Notes: generated by a model from the letters alone, not told the origin. DNA of 64,000 nucleotides from Patulibacter brassicae (GCF_033949425.1 NZ_JAXAVX010000001.1:744001-808000), one strand, 5' to 3'. Shown: positions 40,630-50,091, numbered from the stretch's first letter. Numbers and translations: made by a program.

Positions 40630-41301
40630 GACGCGGCGACGCGCCTGCTGGAGCTCGTGCGGGGGCTCGTCGCGAAGCGGGCGCTCGGCCGCGGGAGCGG
40701 GGCGCTCGCCGTCCGGCGGGCGACGGAGGTCCTCGTCGCGCTGCCGCCCGAGCTCGACGACCGCGTCGACGAGCTGCTCGAGGCGGTCCGGACCGCGGCG
40801 CGCGCGGAGGTCGGCGCGCTCTGCATCGGCGTCGGATCGCGCAGCGTCGACCTGGCCTCCTCGGCGCGCGCGGCGAGCTCGTGCCTGCGCCTCGCCCGTA
40901 GCGCGCCGGGCGGGGGCTCGGCCGTGCACTACGACGCGTTCGGCTCCCTGCGGTTCCTCCTCGACGCGGCGGACGTCGCCAACGCGGCGCTCGTCGCGCG
41001 GGAGCCGCTCGCGCCGCTCCTGGCGCACGACCGCGCGCACCGCACCCCGCTGCTGGAGACGACGCGGGCGTTCCTGGACGCCGGGGGACACCACGGCCGC
41101 TGCGCAGCGCGATGTCACATCGCGCCGAGCTCGCTGAAGTACCGGCTCGCGAAGATCGAGCAGGTCCTCGGCGCGCACCCGAGCGATCCCGAGCTCGGGT
41201 TCCGGCTCACCCTCGCGTTCAAGGTCCACGACCTGCTCGAGGTGCTCGGCGTCGGAACGGAGCCGGACGCGGACGCCCGACCCGCCGCCCACGCCGGGTG
41301 A
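40630..41301 (+). pseudogene. PucR-family regulator, C-terminal fragment
   Basis: About 220 codons reading into TGA 41299-41301. The region RLLELVRGLVAKRALGRGSG, a degenerate GGDEF-like segment (VHYDAFGSLRFLLDAADVAN), and a C-terminal PucR HTH (HIAPSSLKYRLAKIEQVLGA) are recognisable. The N-terminal sensory domain and start are absent; GTG 40657 could start a short product but no ribosome binding site or promoter remains. It abuts the truncated thiolase head-to-head, so one deletion removed both 5' ends. Confidence 0.75.
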
Positions 41302-41304
41302 GGC

Positions 41305-41514
41305 TCAGCGGTCCGGCGGCGAGCGGCGTGCGCGCAGCAGCTCGCTGACGCGGCCCTCGAGCGCCCGGCGGCGGCGGGCGTCGAGGCGGGCGACGCCCTC
41401 GCGCGGCGGTCGCGGCGGTGATCCGGGACGGGCCCCGGGGCGGGGCCGGGACGAGGGGGTTGTGGTGGGCGCCGCGTCGCGCGTGGCGTTCGGGGCTCCG
41501 AGCTCGTTGCGCAT
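41305..41514 (-). CDS. Small hypothetical protein
   Basis: A 69-residue basic protein beginning MRNELGAPNATRDAAP, Pro/Arg-rich in the middle and ending in a charged helix (LDARRRRALEGRVSELLRAR). TATCCC lies six bases before ATG 41514 in the position of a -10 box. Composition is close to background, so the coding call is tentative. Confidence 0.4.
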   Translation of the reverse strand: MRNELGAPNATRDAAPTTTPSSRPRPGARPGSPPRPPREGVARLDARRRRALEGRVSELLRARRSPPDR

Positions 41515-41576
41515 GCCCCGGGGATACCCCGACGGGTCGCGCGCATGCGCACGAGCGGCGGGGTCCCGATCGTCGC

Positions 41577-42257
41577 TCACGCCCGGATCCAGCGCTCGCC
41601 GCCGCGCAGCCGCGCCAGGAGCCCGGCCGGCTCCTCGCCGAGCAGGACGGTCGCGGTGAACGCGCTCGCGAGGCCGTCGAAGCGGCGGTGATGGCGCAGC
41701 ATCGCGTGACGGCCGCCCGCGACGAGGACGAAGGCGCTGTCGGCACCGCGGCGCTCGAGCTCGCGCGCGAGGGCGGCGGCCGGCTCGATCCGCGCGATCC
41801 GGTCCTGGTCGCCGTGGACGGTGAGGAACGACCGCCCGCCGAGCACCCGCGGCCCGTCGCCGGGCAGGAGGTACGGCGCGAGCGCCACGACGCTGCGCAC
41901 CCCGTCCTCCGACGAGGCCAGGAGCGCCGCGCGACCACCGAGCGAATGCCCGACGAGCCCCGTCGGCAGGCGCCGGCCGAACCGGTCCGCCAGGTGCGCC
42001 AGCGCCCACCGGACGTCGTCGACCGGCGTCGGCGCACCGGCCCAGCCACGGGCGCTGTTGAGCATCCGCACCACGGCGAGGCGGCCCCGGCCCTCGCGCG
42101 CCAGCCGGCGGGCGATCGGGACCATCCGCAGCACCGACAGCTGCCGCGGGCTCACCATCATCCGCTCGCGCCGGCTGCCGCCGCCGTGCAGCACGAGGAC
42201 GAGCCCCTGCGGATCGTCGGGCACGCGGACGTCGATCAGGCGGGGCTCGTCGGACAC
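41577..42257 (-). CDS. Alpha/beta-fold hydrolase
   Basis: A 226-residue cytosolic serine hydrolase. The oxyanion strand is VLVLHGGGSRRERM, the nucleophile Ser is in GLVGHSLGGRAALLA, the acid is in FLTVHGDQDRI and the catalytic His in VAGGRHAMLRHHRRF. Size and motifs fit small dienelactone-hydrolase-like or lysophospholipase-like esterases; substrate unknown. GTG 42257 follows TAGGAG by six bases, which could be either a -10 box or a Shine-Dalgarno sequence. Confidence 0.85.
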   Translation of the reverse strand: MSDEPRLIDVRVPDDPQGLVLVLHGGGSRRERMMVSPRQLSVLRMVPIARRLAREGRGRLAVVRMLNSARGWAGAPTPVDDVRWALAHLADRFGRRLPTGLVGHSLGGRAALLASSEDGVRSVVALAPYLLPGDGPRVLGGRSFLTVHGDQDRIARIEPAAALARELERRGADSAFVLVAGGRHAMLRHHRRFDGLASAFTATVLLGEEPAGLLARLRGGERWIRA

Positions 42258-42492
42258 GGCGCTCTCCTACCCCGGCGCGCTCGCCGGCACGCCGGCGCGG
42301 CCCGCCCGGCGAACGCGGGTCGCCCGCGCGCTGCGCCATCGCGACCGATGCGCGTGGCCGCCCCCGACGACCGCGGACGTGTACCGCCCGCCACCCCGGG
42401 TAGCCGATGCTCCGACGCGCCCGGGCACGCCCGGCGGGCACGGCGCGTCGTCCGCCATCCCCGCCGCCGACCGATCGGAGCCGCCGAGCGCC

Positions 42493-44052
42493 ATGACGAA
42501 CCCCGCGACGACCTCGCTGTGGGACGCGACCGCCCACGACGCGCCCTCCCGCGTGCCGGGCGATCTCGGCGGTGACCGGGACGTCATCGTCATCGGCGCC
42601 GGGATCGTCGGCGTGACGCTCGCGCTCGAGCTCGCGCGCCGCGGTCGCGACGTGCTCGTCGTCGAGGCCCGGCGCGTGGGCAGCGGCGTGACCGGCTCGA
42701 CGACCGGCAAGGTCACCGCAGCCCACGGCCTGCGCTACGACGAGCTGCGCCGCACGATCGGCCTCGAGCGGACGCGGCTGTACGCCGAGGCCAACCAGCG
42801 CGCCACGGAGTGGGTGCGGGCGACCGTCCACGACGAGGCGATCGACTCCGACTGGCGCGACCGCTCCGCCTACACGTACACGAGCGACCCCGCGCGGGAG
42901 CGCCAGCTCGAGCGCGAGGCCGAGGCGACGATCGCCGCCGGTCTCCCCGCGGAGCTCGTCCGCGGGGTCCCGGGGCCGACCGCGGTCGTCGCCGGGGTGC
43001 GCGTCGACGGCGGCGGCGAGATGCACGCCCGCAACTACGTGCAGGCGCTGGCGACCCTCGCCGAGCGCGCCGGCGCCACGATCGCCGAGGGCGTGCGCGT
43101 GACGGCGGTGCGCGAGGCGGGCGGCCGCGTCCGCACCGCCGAGCACGGCGAGCTGCGGGCCGCCCACGTCGTGGTCGCCACGCACTTCCCGATCCTCGAC
43201 CGCGGCCTCTACTTCGCCCGGATGGAGCCCCAGCGCTCGTACGCGATCGCGGCCGGGCCCGTCCAGGAGCTGCCGCCGGGCAGCTGGTACGACGTCGGAT
43301 CGCCGACGCGCTCGATCCGCACCGCCGCCGGACCCGACGGCCGGGACGTCCTCGTCGTCGGCGGCGAGGGCCATCCGTCGGGCAAGGAGTCCCGCACCGA
43401 GGAGCGCTACGCGCGGCTCGCGTCCTGGACGACGGAGCACCTGGGCTCCGCGACGGTCACGCACCGCTGGTCGTCGCAGGACCCGCGAACGCCGGACCGG
43501 GCGCCGTTCGTGGGGCCGCTCCGCCCCGGGAGCGGCTCGCTCTGGACCGCGACCGGCTTCGACAAGTGGGGCCTCAGCGGCGGCACCGCGGCCGCGCACG
43601 CGCTGGCGCGGCGGATCCTCGGCGAGGAGGACCGCTACGCGGCGCTCTGGAGCCCCTCGCGGCCGCGGCAGCTGCTCGCGCCCCGGGCGGCCCTGCGCCT
43701 CGCGCAGTGGAACGCCGACGTGCCGCTGCACCTCGTCGGCGACCGGCTGCGACCCAGCGGCGAGGAACCGTCCGCGCTGCGTCCCGGCGAGGGACGCATC
43801 GTGCGCCACCGCGGCAAGCGGACCGCCGCCTTCCGCGGCGTCGACGGCGCCCTGCACCTGCACTCGCCGGTCTGCACGCACATGAGCTGCGAGCTGCGCT
43901 TCAACGACGCCGAGCACTCGTGGGACTGCCCGTGCCACGGGTCCCGCTTCGACGCCGCCGACGGCACCGTCCTCGAGGGCCCGGCGGTCCAGCCGCTCGC
44001 GCGTCGCCCGGCCGGGGGCCAGGTCGCCGGCGAACGCGCGCACGGGCGGTGA
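42493..44052 (+). CDS. FAD-dependent oxidoreductase with C-terminal Rieske domain
   Basis: A 519-residue fusion. The N-terminal DAO-type flavoprotein has a dinucleotide fold at DVIVIGAGIVGVTLALELAR (30-50) and GSTTGKVTAAHGLRYDELRR; residues 50-400 are the amine/glycine-oxidase-like part. The C-terminal Rieske domain (about 425-510) has the 2Fe-2S ligands in CTHMSC and CPCHGSRF. This YuxI/IntF-like fusion is common in bacteria but its substrate is unknown; the Rieske domain probably passes electrons from the flavin. The longer upstream open frame is not protein-like. Confidence 0.88.
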   Translation: MTNPATTSLWDATAHDAPSRVPGDLGGDRDVIVIGAGIVGVTLALELARRGRDVLVVEARRVGSGVTGSTTGKVTAAHGLRYDELRRTIGLERTRLYAEANQRATEWVRATVHDEAIDSDWRDRSAYTYTSDPARERQLEREAEATIAAGLPAELVRGVPGPTAVVAGVRVDGGGEMHARNYVQALATLAERAGATIAEGVRVTAVREAGGRVRTAEHGELRAAHVVVATHFPILDRGLYFARMEPQRSYAIAAGPVQELPPGSWYDVGSPTRSIRTAAGPDGRDVLVVGGEGHPSGKESRTEERYARLASWTTEHLGSATVTHRWSSQDPRTPDRAPFVGPLRPGSGSLWTATGFDKWGLSGGTAAAHALARRILGEEDRYAALWSPSRPRQLLAPRAALRLAQWNADVPLHLVGDRLRPSGEEPSALRPGEGRIVRHRGKRTAAFRGVDGALHLHSPVCTHMSCELRFNDAEHSWDCPCHGSRFDAADGTVLEGPAVQPLARRPAGGQVAGERAHGR

Positions 44053-44094
44053 ACGAGCCGACCTGTGAAGCTGGTCGTTCGATGGCGTTGTTCT

Positions 44095-45306
44095 TGGCGT
44101 GGACCCGTGGAGGAGTTGACACTTCGGCTGCGAGGAATGAGTTCCCGGACAGGCGAGACCCGGAAGCACCGCAAGTTCACCGCGCAGCAGAAGACCGAAC
44201 TCGTGATCGCGTCGCTGCGCGGCCAGACGACCGTGGCGCGGTCGGTGTCGCGAGCACGACGTTTCCGAAACGTTCTTGTGCAGGGGGCGCGAGCAGTTCC
44301 TCGCCCGGGCCCCCAGCCACTTTCGGGCAAGGCCGAGCGCAGCGAGAATGACGACCTCCGCGCCCAGGTCCAAGCTCGAGCAGGCACTCGGCCGCACGAA
44401 CACGGAGATCGAGGTCGCGAGGGAACTCTTGCGGGATGGGAGTGAGCGAGCGCGTTCCCCGGTGCCGCGAACTCGTCGCGCAAGGCCGCCCGGTCGCGCC
44501 CGTCGCCAGGGTCGCTCGGATCAGCCGGCGGGCGATCTACCGTCGCCCGGAGCGTCCTCCAAACGGCTGCGCCGATGCCTGGACGTCGGGGATCGCCACG
44601 TCCTCGAAGTCGCGCGAGCGAACCCGACCGACGGCACCCGGACGGTCGCCACACAGACCGGTGGGCCGGTGAACCGCAGCGGACCCAGCGATTGATGCGC
44701 GAGCACCAGCTGCTGCAACTCAAGCGCTCCGAGGGGCGCCCAAGCGCCCTGGGTCCTTCGAGGTCACCCGGCCCGACGAACTCTGACATATGGATATGAC
44801 CTCGATCCGGGTCACCAAGTACGGCTGGACCTATCTGAACGCGAGCACCCCGGCAGATCACGGCTGGAGGCTCGAGGTTCGGTGCCGTGCTGATGAGGCG
44901 ATCACGGCTCGGGACCATGCCGGCCTGGAGCGCGCGACCGTCCGCGACCCTGACGCTGGGAACCGACACCGGGCACCGCCTACACCGGCAAGCGCTTTCG
45001 CGCCCCGCCCCGCCTCGCCGAGCGCGAGATCGCTCATCGTCGTGGCGGCTACCCCGACCCGGAGTCCCAGCGTTCATCGAGTCGTGGTTCGGCAAGCTCA
45101 AACAGGGCTGCGTCTGGCGCGAGGAGTTCAAGGCCCTCGACCACGCCCGGGTCGTGATCGGCGCCTACATTGGGACCTATCATGACCGGCCCCAACCCAG
45201 GAATGGAGCTACAAGACCCCGGCGCAGGTCGCCGGCACCTGGAAACACTGACCCGAACCGACCAATCCCAGCGGCCTGAAGCGTCAGCGCCCACGGGATC
45301 CACCCC
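44095..45306 (+). mobile_element. IS3-family insertion sequence (copy 2, decayed)
   Basis: About 1212 bp. The left end TGGCGTGGACCCGTGG (44095-44110) and right end CCACGGGATCCACCCC (45291-45306) are imperfect inverted repeats and resemble the ends of the element at 22277. It contains relics of orfA and orfB in shifting frames. It is related to, but clearly diverged from, the first element. Confidence 0.75.
44137..45251 (+). pseudogene. IS3-family transposase OrfA/OrfB remnants
   Basis: OrfA starts at ATG 44137 (RKHRKFTAQQKTELVIASLR) but loses frame near 44260. OrfB pieces follow in several frames: CRELVAQGRPVAPVARVARI from about 44470, RLMREHQLLQLKRSEGRP from about 44693, MDMTSIRVTKYGWTYLN at 44790, and FIESWFGKLKQGCVWREEFK near 45075, ending QVAGTWKH at TGA 45251. 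Several frameshifts and in-frame stops (for example before MDMTS) make it inactive. Confidence 0.85.
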
Positions 45307-45480
45307 GATAGCCGAGTTCTTTCCCGACGGCGTTGGCAGGTGTCGCGCCGCACCGGACCGCAGAACTCCACGCCCGGTTAGATGCTCCGGTAGCCGGAGC
45401 GAGGAGGGCCTTCAGGAATCCCCGAGCAACGGGACGTGGTACGTCTCACGTGATGCGGAGACCGGTCGCTGCGGATGTGC

Positions 45481-45957
45481 TCATAGGCTGGGTCCCCAGT
45501 CGGCCCAGTTGGGGAGCAGCGTCCGGCCGCCTTTCTCAAAGTGCGCGACTTCGACGGCGAGAAAGAGCGCGCGTGCCTGTGCGACCGGTTGGCCGTCGAT
45601 GGAGAGGTCCGCTCGGAGGTGCAACTTTCGATCGACGCGTTGTTCCAGCCACCGCTCGACGATCATCTCTGTCTGCAGGAGCGCTGGTGCGCGGTAGTCG
45701 ACGCTGAGGTTCGCGGTGACGGCAGGGGTGCCGAGGACGACGAGGAGCAGTCCGAGGGTGTCGTCCAGGACGGTGGCGATTGCGCCGCCGTGCACAATCC
45801 CGGGCGCGCCCTCGTGGCGGTCGTCGAAGGTGACGTTGCCGCGGACGCAGTCACCGTCGACGTGCAGGCGGAGCCCCATGCCGCAGGGGTTCTGCGATCC
45901 GCAGCCCAGGCAGTTGGGGTGATGCTCGGGAATCGACCCGTCGGGCGCGACCCTCAC
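45481..45957 (-). CDS. PaaI-family thioesterase (hotdog fold)
   Basis: A 158-residue hotdog thioesterase that should hydrolyse acyl-CoA or similar thioesters. It begins with a cysteine-bearing lead PEHHPNCLGCGSQNPCGMGL, then the core GIVHGGAIATVLDDTLGLLL (HGG motif), VTANLSVDYRAPALL and a last strand ending in VEVAHFEK. The start GTG 45957 overlaps the stop of the BtrH-like gene (GTGA), placing it as the last gene of the CYP153 operon. A paralogue with the same lead and core is encoded at 51415. Confidence 0.88.
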   Translation of the reverse strand: MRVAPDGSIPEHHPNCLGCGSQNPCGMGLRLHVDGDCVRGNVTFDDRHEGAPGIVHGGAIATVLDDTLGLLLVVLGTPAVTANLSVDYRAPALLQTEMIVERWLEQRVDRKLHLRADLSIDGQPVAQARALFLAVEVAHFEKGGRTLLPNWADWGPSL

Positions 45958-46973
45958 AGCAACGCCTCGAGCGCCTCGAGCGCGGCGTACTCGAGGTGGT
46001 CGATGCGCTTGACGTTCTCGCGCGCTGCGTTGAGGTCGTGCGACGCGGCACTGGCGGCCAGGGCCTCCCACTGTTCTGAGAGGGCGGTGGCGACGGTCGC
46101 GGCCTCCGCGACGGCGCGGTCCCGCAGGGTGTCTGCTGCGGCCTGGAGATACTCGGCCTGGAGGGAGCGGAACATCGCGCCGCCGGTGCCGGCCTTGATG
46201 ATCAGGACGGCCAGGAGGCCGAGGACTTGCGGGAGGGTGTCCTTGAACATGTCGGGCCAGGCGGGGAAGGCGCTGGCGAAGTGCGTCACGCCGGCCAGGC
46301 CGGCGCTGCCGTGAAGGCCGCCGACGGCGTCGGGCTTCTCGCGCATGTTCCTCGACGTCGTCGCCGCGGCGGCCCTCACCGCGTCATGCAGGTCAGGGAG
46401 GGCGGCCGGCCAGTCGTACCGAAAGCGGGTGCAGCGGTTGGGGCTCGGGAACCCGGTCGAGTTCAACGCGCGGCGCAGGCTGGCGTAGGAGCAGGGCTGT
46501 AGCTCGTCGCGGTCGTTGTCGGCGACCCATGCGATCTGCTGGTCGTCGTCGTAGGCGCAGATCACGATCGCGTGGCGGGTGTTGACCATCCGCACCCGCA
46601 GGTACTCGAGGTGCGCGATGTCGGCCCAGACCAGCGGCGGGTCGCCCTGGTCGATCGCGTCCTTGATGGCCTGCCAGCCCCGATCGGGATCGTCGGTGCT
46701 CTGGACGTGGACGGTGCCGCCGAGGTGCGCGGCGATGTCGTGCTCCAACGAGCCGACCCGGCCGACGAGGTAGAACGGAACGCCTGGCAGCTGGTCGCCG
46801 TAGAAGAACCCGTAACCGCCGGAAAGCCCGAAGACCAGCGATTCGCTGAGCGGCCCGGTGCCGTAGTCCAGGCCGTGGTACTCGAGCAGGTCGCGCAGCG
46901 CACCGGACGCGCAGTGACCGGCGCGGCGGTGCGGGAACGATTGGGGGATCGACGGGGCGGCGGGAATGCTCAC
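45954..46973 (-). CDS. BtrH-like protein (BtrH_N plus DUF4872 domains)
   Basis: A 339-residue cysteine-peptidase-like protein. The BtrH_N domain (about 12-150) starts FPHRRAGHCASGALRDLLEY, with candidate nucleophile Cys21, the block LSESLVFGLSGGYGFFYG, and a plausible His134/Asp152 pair (NTRHAIVICAYDDD, WVADND). The C-terminal DUF4872 region is helical. BtrH of the butirosin pathway transfers an acyl chain from a carrier protein to an amine, so acyl transfer or hydrolysis is inferred. GGAGG seven bases before GTG 46973 fixes the start. It lies between ferredoxin reductase and thioesterase genes. Confidence 0.85.
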   Translation of the reverse strand: MSIPAAPSIPQSFPHRRAGHCASGALRDLLEYHGLDYGTGPLSESLVFGLSGGYGFFYGDQLPGVPFYLVGRVGSLEHDIAAHLGGTVHVQSTDDPDRGWQAIKDAIDQGDPPLVWADIAHLEYLRVRMVNTRHAIVICAYDDDQQIAWVADNDRDELQPCSYASLRRALNSTGFPSPNRCTRFRYDWPAALPDLHDAVRAAAATTSRNMREKPDAVGGLHGSAGLAGVTHFASAFPAWPDMFKDTLPQVLGLLAVLIIKAGTGGAMFRSLQAEYLQAAADTLRDRAVAEAATVATALSEQWEALAASAASHDLNAARENVKRIDHLEYAALEALEALL

Positions 46974-47004
46974 GACGCAACCTCCATGGAAAGGGTGGTC
47001 GGGG

Positions 47005-48246
47005 TCATCGGGCGGTCGCGGTGGGGGCGCTTAGGAGCGACGCCAGCTGGATGTCGGGGTCGGTCAGGTGGGCGGGGTCGGGGTGCAGGCCTTCGGTGAT
47101 CGCGCGCTTGCTGAACATGAACTCCTTGGGGCGATTCACGCAGTCCGCGGCGATCAGCCGCCCGTCGGCGAGGTAGAAGCACGCAAAGCTGCGACCGTCG
47201 GCCGGGTCACCGCGCAGCACGATCTGATCGTGACCGGTGCTCAGGCCGGCGATCTGCAGCTTGAGGTCGTACTGGTCGGACCAGAACCACGGCAGCGCGG
47301 AGATGGGCTTCTCGTTGCCGCAGATTGCGCCGGCGATCGCCTTGGCGTGCTCGTTGGCGTTGGCGACGCACTCCAGCCGCATCCGCGTCCCGTACCGCGC
47401 GTCGAAATGATTGGCGCAGTCACCGGCGGCGAAGACCCGGGGGTCGTCGGTGCGGCCGTGCTCGTCGACGACGATCCCGTCCTGTACCTCGATGCCGGCG
47501 TCGCGGGCCAATTCGACGTTGGGCAGGACGCCGACCCCGACGATCACGAGGTCCGCGGGGATCTCGGTGCCGTCCGTGAGGCGGACCGCCCGGACGTGCC
47601 CGTCGCCCTGAAACCCCGCGACGCCGACGCCGGTCCTGAGGTCGACGCCTTCCTCGCGGTGCACGCGGTCGTAGAAGGCGGAGACCTCGGGGGCGGTGAC
47701 GCGCTGCAGCACGCGGGCGGCGACCTCGAGGACCGTCACCTCGACCTCCAGCTTGCGCAGCGACGCGGCGGCCTCCAGGCCGATGTAGCCGGCGCCGACG
47801 ATGACGGCCCGGCCGGCGGTCCGGAGGGTGCCCCGGATCGCCTCGATGTCGGCGGCGTCGCGCAGGGCGTGCACGCCGTCAAGGTCGTCGCCGGGGACGT
47901 CCAGCGGCCGCGGCCGCGCGCCGGTGCAGAGCACGAGGTGGTCGTAGGCCAGTCGCTCGCCGTCGTCGAGCTCGACGGTGTTGTTTTCGCGGTCGATCCC
48001 GGTGACGCGGGCGTGCCGGAAGCCCACGTCCTCCTTCTCGTAGAACTCGGGCTTGCGGATCAGGAGGTCGTCGAGCGTCGTCGTCCCGTGAAGGAACGTC
48101 TTGGACAGCGGCGGCCGCTGGTAGGGCAGCGACGGCTCGTCGCCGACCAGCACGATCTCGCCGTCGAAGCCGCCCCGGCGCAGGCTCAGGCAGAGCTGCG
48201 CGCTCGCGTGCCCGGCGCCGACCACGATCACCCGTCCGTGTCCCAT
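47005..48246 (-). CDS. FAD-dependent ferredoxin reductase
   Basis: A 413-residue NAD(P)H-ferredoxin/rubredoxin reductase of the class I oxygenase-coupled type. FAD-binding VIVVGAGHASAQLCLSLR (6-23), SLPYQRPPLSKTFL, a second nucleotide fold AVIVGAGYIGLEAAASLRKL (about 146-165), and VFAAGDCANHFDARYG for FAD. It should deliver electrons from NAD(P)H to the 2Fe-2S ferredoxin encoded two genes upstream for the P450 between them. 31 bases separate it from each operon neighbour. Confidence 0.92.
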   Translation of the reverse strand: MGHGRVIVVGAGHASAQLCLSLRRGGFDGEIVLVGDEPSLPYQRPPLSKTFLHGTTTLDDLLIRKPEFYEKEDVGFRHARVTGIDRENNTVELDDGERLAYDHLVLCTGARPRPLDVPGDDLDGVHALRDAADIEAIRGTLRTAGRAVIVGAGYIGLEAAASLRKLEVEVTVLEVAARVLQRVTAPEVSAFYDRVHREEGVDLRTGVGVAGFQGDGHVRAVRLTDGTEIPADLVIVGVGVLPNVELARDAGIEVQDGIVVDEHGRTDDPRVFAAGDCANHFDARYGTRMRLECVANANEHAKAIAGAICGNEKPISALPWFWSDQYDLKLQIAGLSTGHDQIVLRGDPADGRSFACFYLADGRLIAADCVNRPKEFMFSKRAITEGLHPDPAHLTDPDIQLASLLSAPTATAR

Positions 48247-48279
48247 CCCCGTCCCCTCGTCGCTCGTCGCCGTCGCGGC

Positions 48280-49725
48280 TCAGGCGCCCGAGGTCGCCTC
48301 GACCCGCACCGGCTCCTGCTCGCGCTCGGGCTTCGGGGTGAGCTGAACCTGCATGTCGCTGTAGCCCTTGACGAAGTTCGACTGCACGTAGCCGGGCTCG
48401 CCGACGACCTCGATGCGGTCGAACCGCTCGAGCAGCTCCTCCCACAGGATCCGCAGCTGCATCTCGGCGAGCCGGTTGCCCATGCAGCGGTGCACGCCGA
48501 ACCCGAACGACATGTGGTTGCGGGCGTTCTTGCGGTCGATGATCAGCCGATCGGCGTCCTCGAACTTCGCCTCGTCGCGGTTGCCCGACGCGTACCACAT
48601 GAGGATCGGGTCGCCCTTGCGGATGAACTGCCCGCGGAAGTGGAGGTCGCGGGTCGCGACGCGGCGCATGTAGGCCAGCGGGGTCTGCCAGCGGATGATC
48701 TCCGAGACCATGTTCGGGATCAGCTTCGGGTCGGCCTTGAGCTTCTCGAACTCGTCCGGGAACCGGTTGAGGGCCAGGACGCCGCCGGACATCGAGTTGC
48801 GGGTGGTGTCGTTGCCGCCGACGATCAGGAGCGTGAGGTTGCCGAGGAACTCGAACGGCTTCTTGATGAGGTCCTTCGTGTCCTCCGACGTCTGCATCAG
48901 CGTGATCAGGTCGAAGCCGTCCGGCTCGCCCGCGGCCCGCCGCGCCGCCTTGTCGTGCCACAACGCCGTGAAGCTCCGGGCCAGCTCCTGCGCCGCAGGG
49001 AACACGTCGTCCTGGTGGGTCGTGCCGCCGGTGGCGTCCGCGGAACCGCTGATCGTGTCGGACCAGTAGGTGAGCTTGTGCCGCTGCTCGTAGGGGAAAT
49101 CCAGCAGCGTCGCGAGCATCCGGCCGGTGATCTCCTTCGAGACGCGCTCGACCCAATCGAAGGGCCGGTCGGTCGGCAGGTTGTCGAGGACGTCCTGCAC
49201 GCGCTCGCGAATCAGCGACTCCATCTCCCTGAGGTTCCTCGGGGCGACGACGCCCTGCACCGCCCGGCGCTGCACGTCGTGCTTCGGCGGGTCCATCGCG
49301 ATGAACATCTCGGCATTGAACGGCGGCGGCCCGAGCACGATGAACGGCTCGGCCGAGAAGTCGTCCGGGTTGGAGTCCACGGCCTGGATGTCGGCGTACC
49401 GGGTGATCGACCAGAACGGACCGAACGGGCTGTCGGCCTGGTAGTGGACCGGCGCCTCCTCGCGCAAACGCTTGAAGTACGGGTACCACTGGCCCTGGCG
49501 GTTCATGAACGGGTTGCTGACGTCGATCCGCTCCAGCGGCACATCGGCCGGGTCCGGGATCGGCTGCTCCTTGAACACCAAGGGCTTGTCGCCCCCGACC
49601 AGGCGCTTGGCCCGCAGAGCGAGGCTCACTCCCTGGATGACGCGTTCAGCAGGCACGGTCGCCTGCAGGATGTCGCTCGCCCGGACCTTCGTCCGCTCGA
49701 TGAGGTTGCTCTCGGTCTTCGGCAT
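48280..49725 (-). CDS. Cytochrome P450, CYP153-type alkane/fatty acid omega-hydroxylase
   Basis: A 481-residue soluble P450. Heme-ligand Cys414 lies in SFGFGVHRCMGNRLAEMQLR; the I-helix has VGGNDTTRNSMSGGVLALNR; the ExxR is in SEIIRWQ. The long RxMGNRLAEMQLRILWEEL segment and the N-terminal block YPYFKRLREEAPVHYQADSP are typical of CYP153, which terminally hydroxylates medium-chain alkanes, alcohols and fatty acids. Flanking genes for a 2Fe-2S ferredoxin and an FAD reductase form the complete three-component system. Chain-length preference cannot be read from sequence. Confidence 0.93.
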   Translation of the reverse strand: MPKTESNLIERTKVRASDILQATVPAERVIQGVSLALRAKRLVGGDKPLVFKEQPIPDPADVPLERIDVSNPFMNRQGQWYPYFKRLREEAPVHYQADSPFGPFWSITRYADIQAVDSNPDDFSAEPFIVLGPPPFNAEMFIAMDPPKHDVQRRAVQGVVAPRNLREMESLIRERVQDVLDNLPTDRPFDWVERVSKEITGRMLATLLDFPYEQRHKLTYWSDTISGSADATGGTTHQDDVFPAAQELARSFTALWHDKAARRAAGEPDGFDLITLMQTSEDTKDLIKKPFEFLGNLTLLIVGGNDTTRNSMSGGVLALNRFPDEFEKLKADPKLIPNMVSEIIRWQTPLAYMRRVATRDLHFRGQFIRKGDPILMWYASGNRDEAKFEDADRLIIDRKNARNHMSFGFGVHRCMGNRLAEMQLRILWEELLERFDRIEVVGEPGYVQSNFVKGYSDMQVQLTPKPEREQEPVRVEATSGA

Positions 49726-49770
49726 GGTGGTTCGCTTCCCTTGTTCGTGGTCCGTGGTGCTTCGACGCGC

Positions 49771-50091
49771 TTACATCTGGAACTCGGGCAGGTGCACGAC
49801 GAGCCCGTCGAAGTCCGACGACGCGCGCAACTGGCACCCGAGACGCGAGTTCGCGGCGCACTCCGCCGACATCTCCACCATCGCGCTCTCCTCGTCCGAG
49901 CGCGTCCCCGTGGTCCCGATCCACGCGTCGTCGACGATCACGTGGCACGTGCCGCACGACGCCTCGCCGCCACAGTCGCCGTCGATCCCCGGCACGCCGT
50001 TGTTCGTGGCGAGCTCCATCAACGAGACGCCCTCCACCAGCTCGACCTCGTGCGCGGTGCCGTCGTGCTCGACGAACGTGATAGTGCCCAT
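49771..50091 (-). CDS. 2Fe-2S ferredoxin (adrenodoxin/putidaredoxin type)
   Basis: A 106-residue redox carrier. Cluster ligands are in CGGEASCGTC (C-x5-C-x2-C) and the fourth Cys in SRLGCQL; the N-terminal strands (ITFVEHDGTAHEVELVEG) and the C-terminal VVHLPEFQM are typical. It should shuttle electrons from the reductase at 47005 to the CYP153. It is the first gene of the operon, with AGGTG before ATG 50091, and its control region contains a palindrome at 50157-50171. Confidence 0.93.
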   Translation of the reverse strand: MGTITFVEHDGTAHEVELVEGVSLMELATNNGVPGIDGDCGGEASCGTCHVIVDDAWIGTTGTRSDEESAMVEMSAECAANSRLGCQLRASSDFDGLVVHLPEFQM

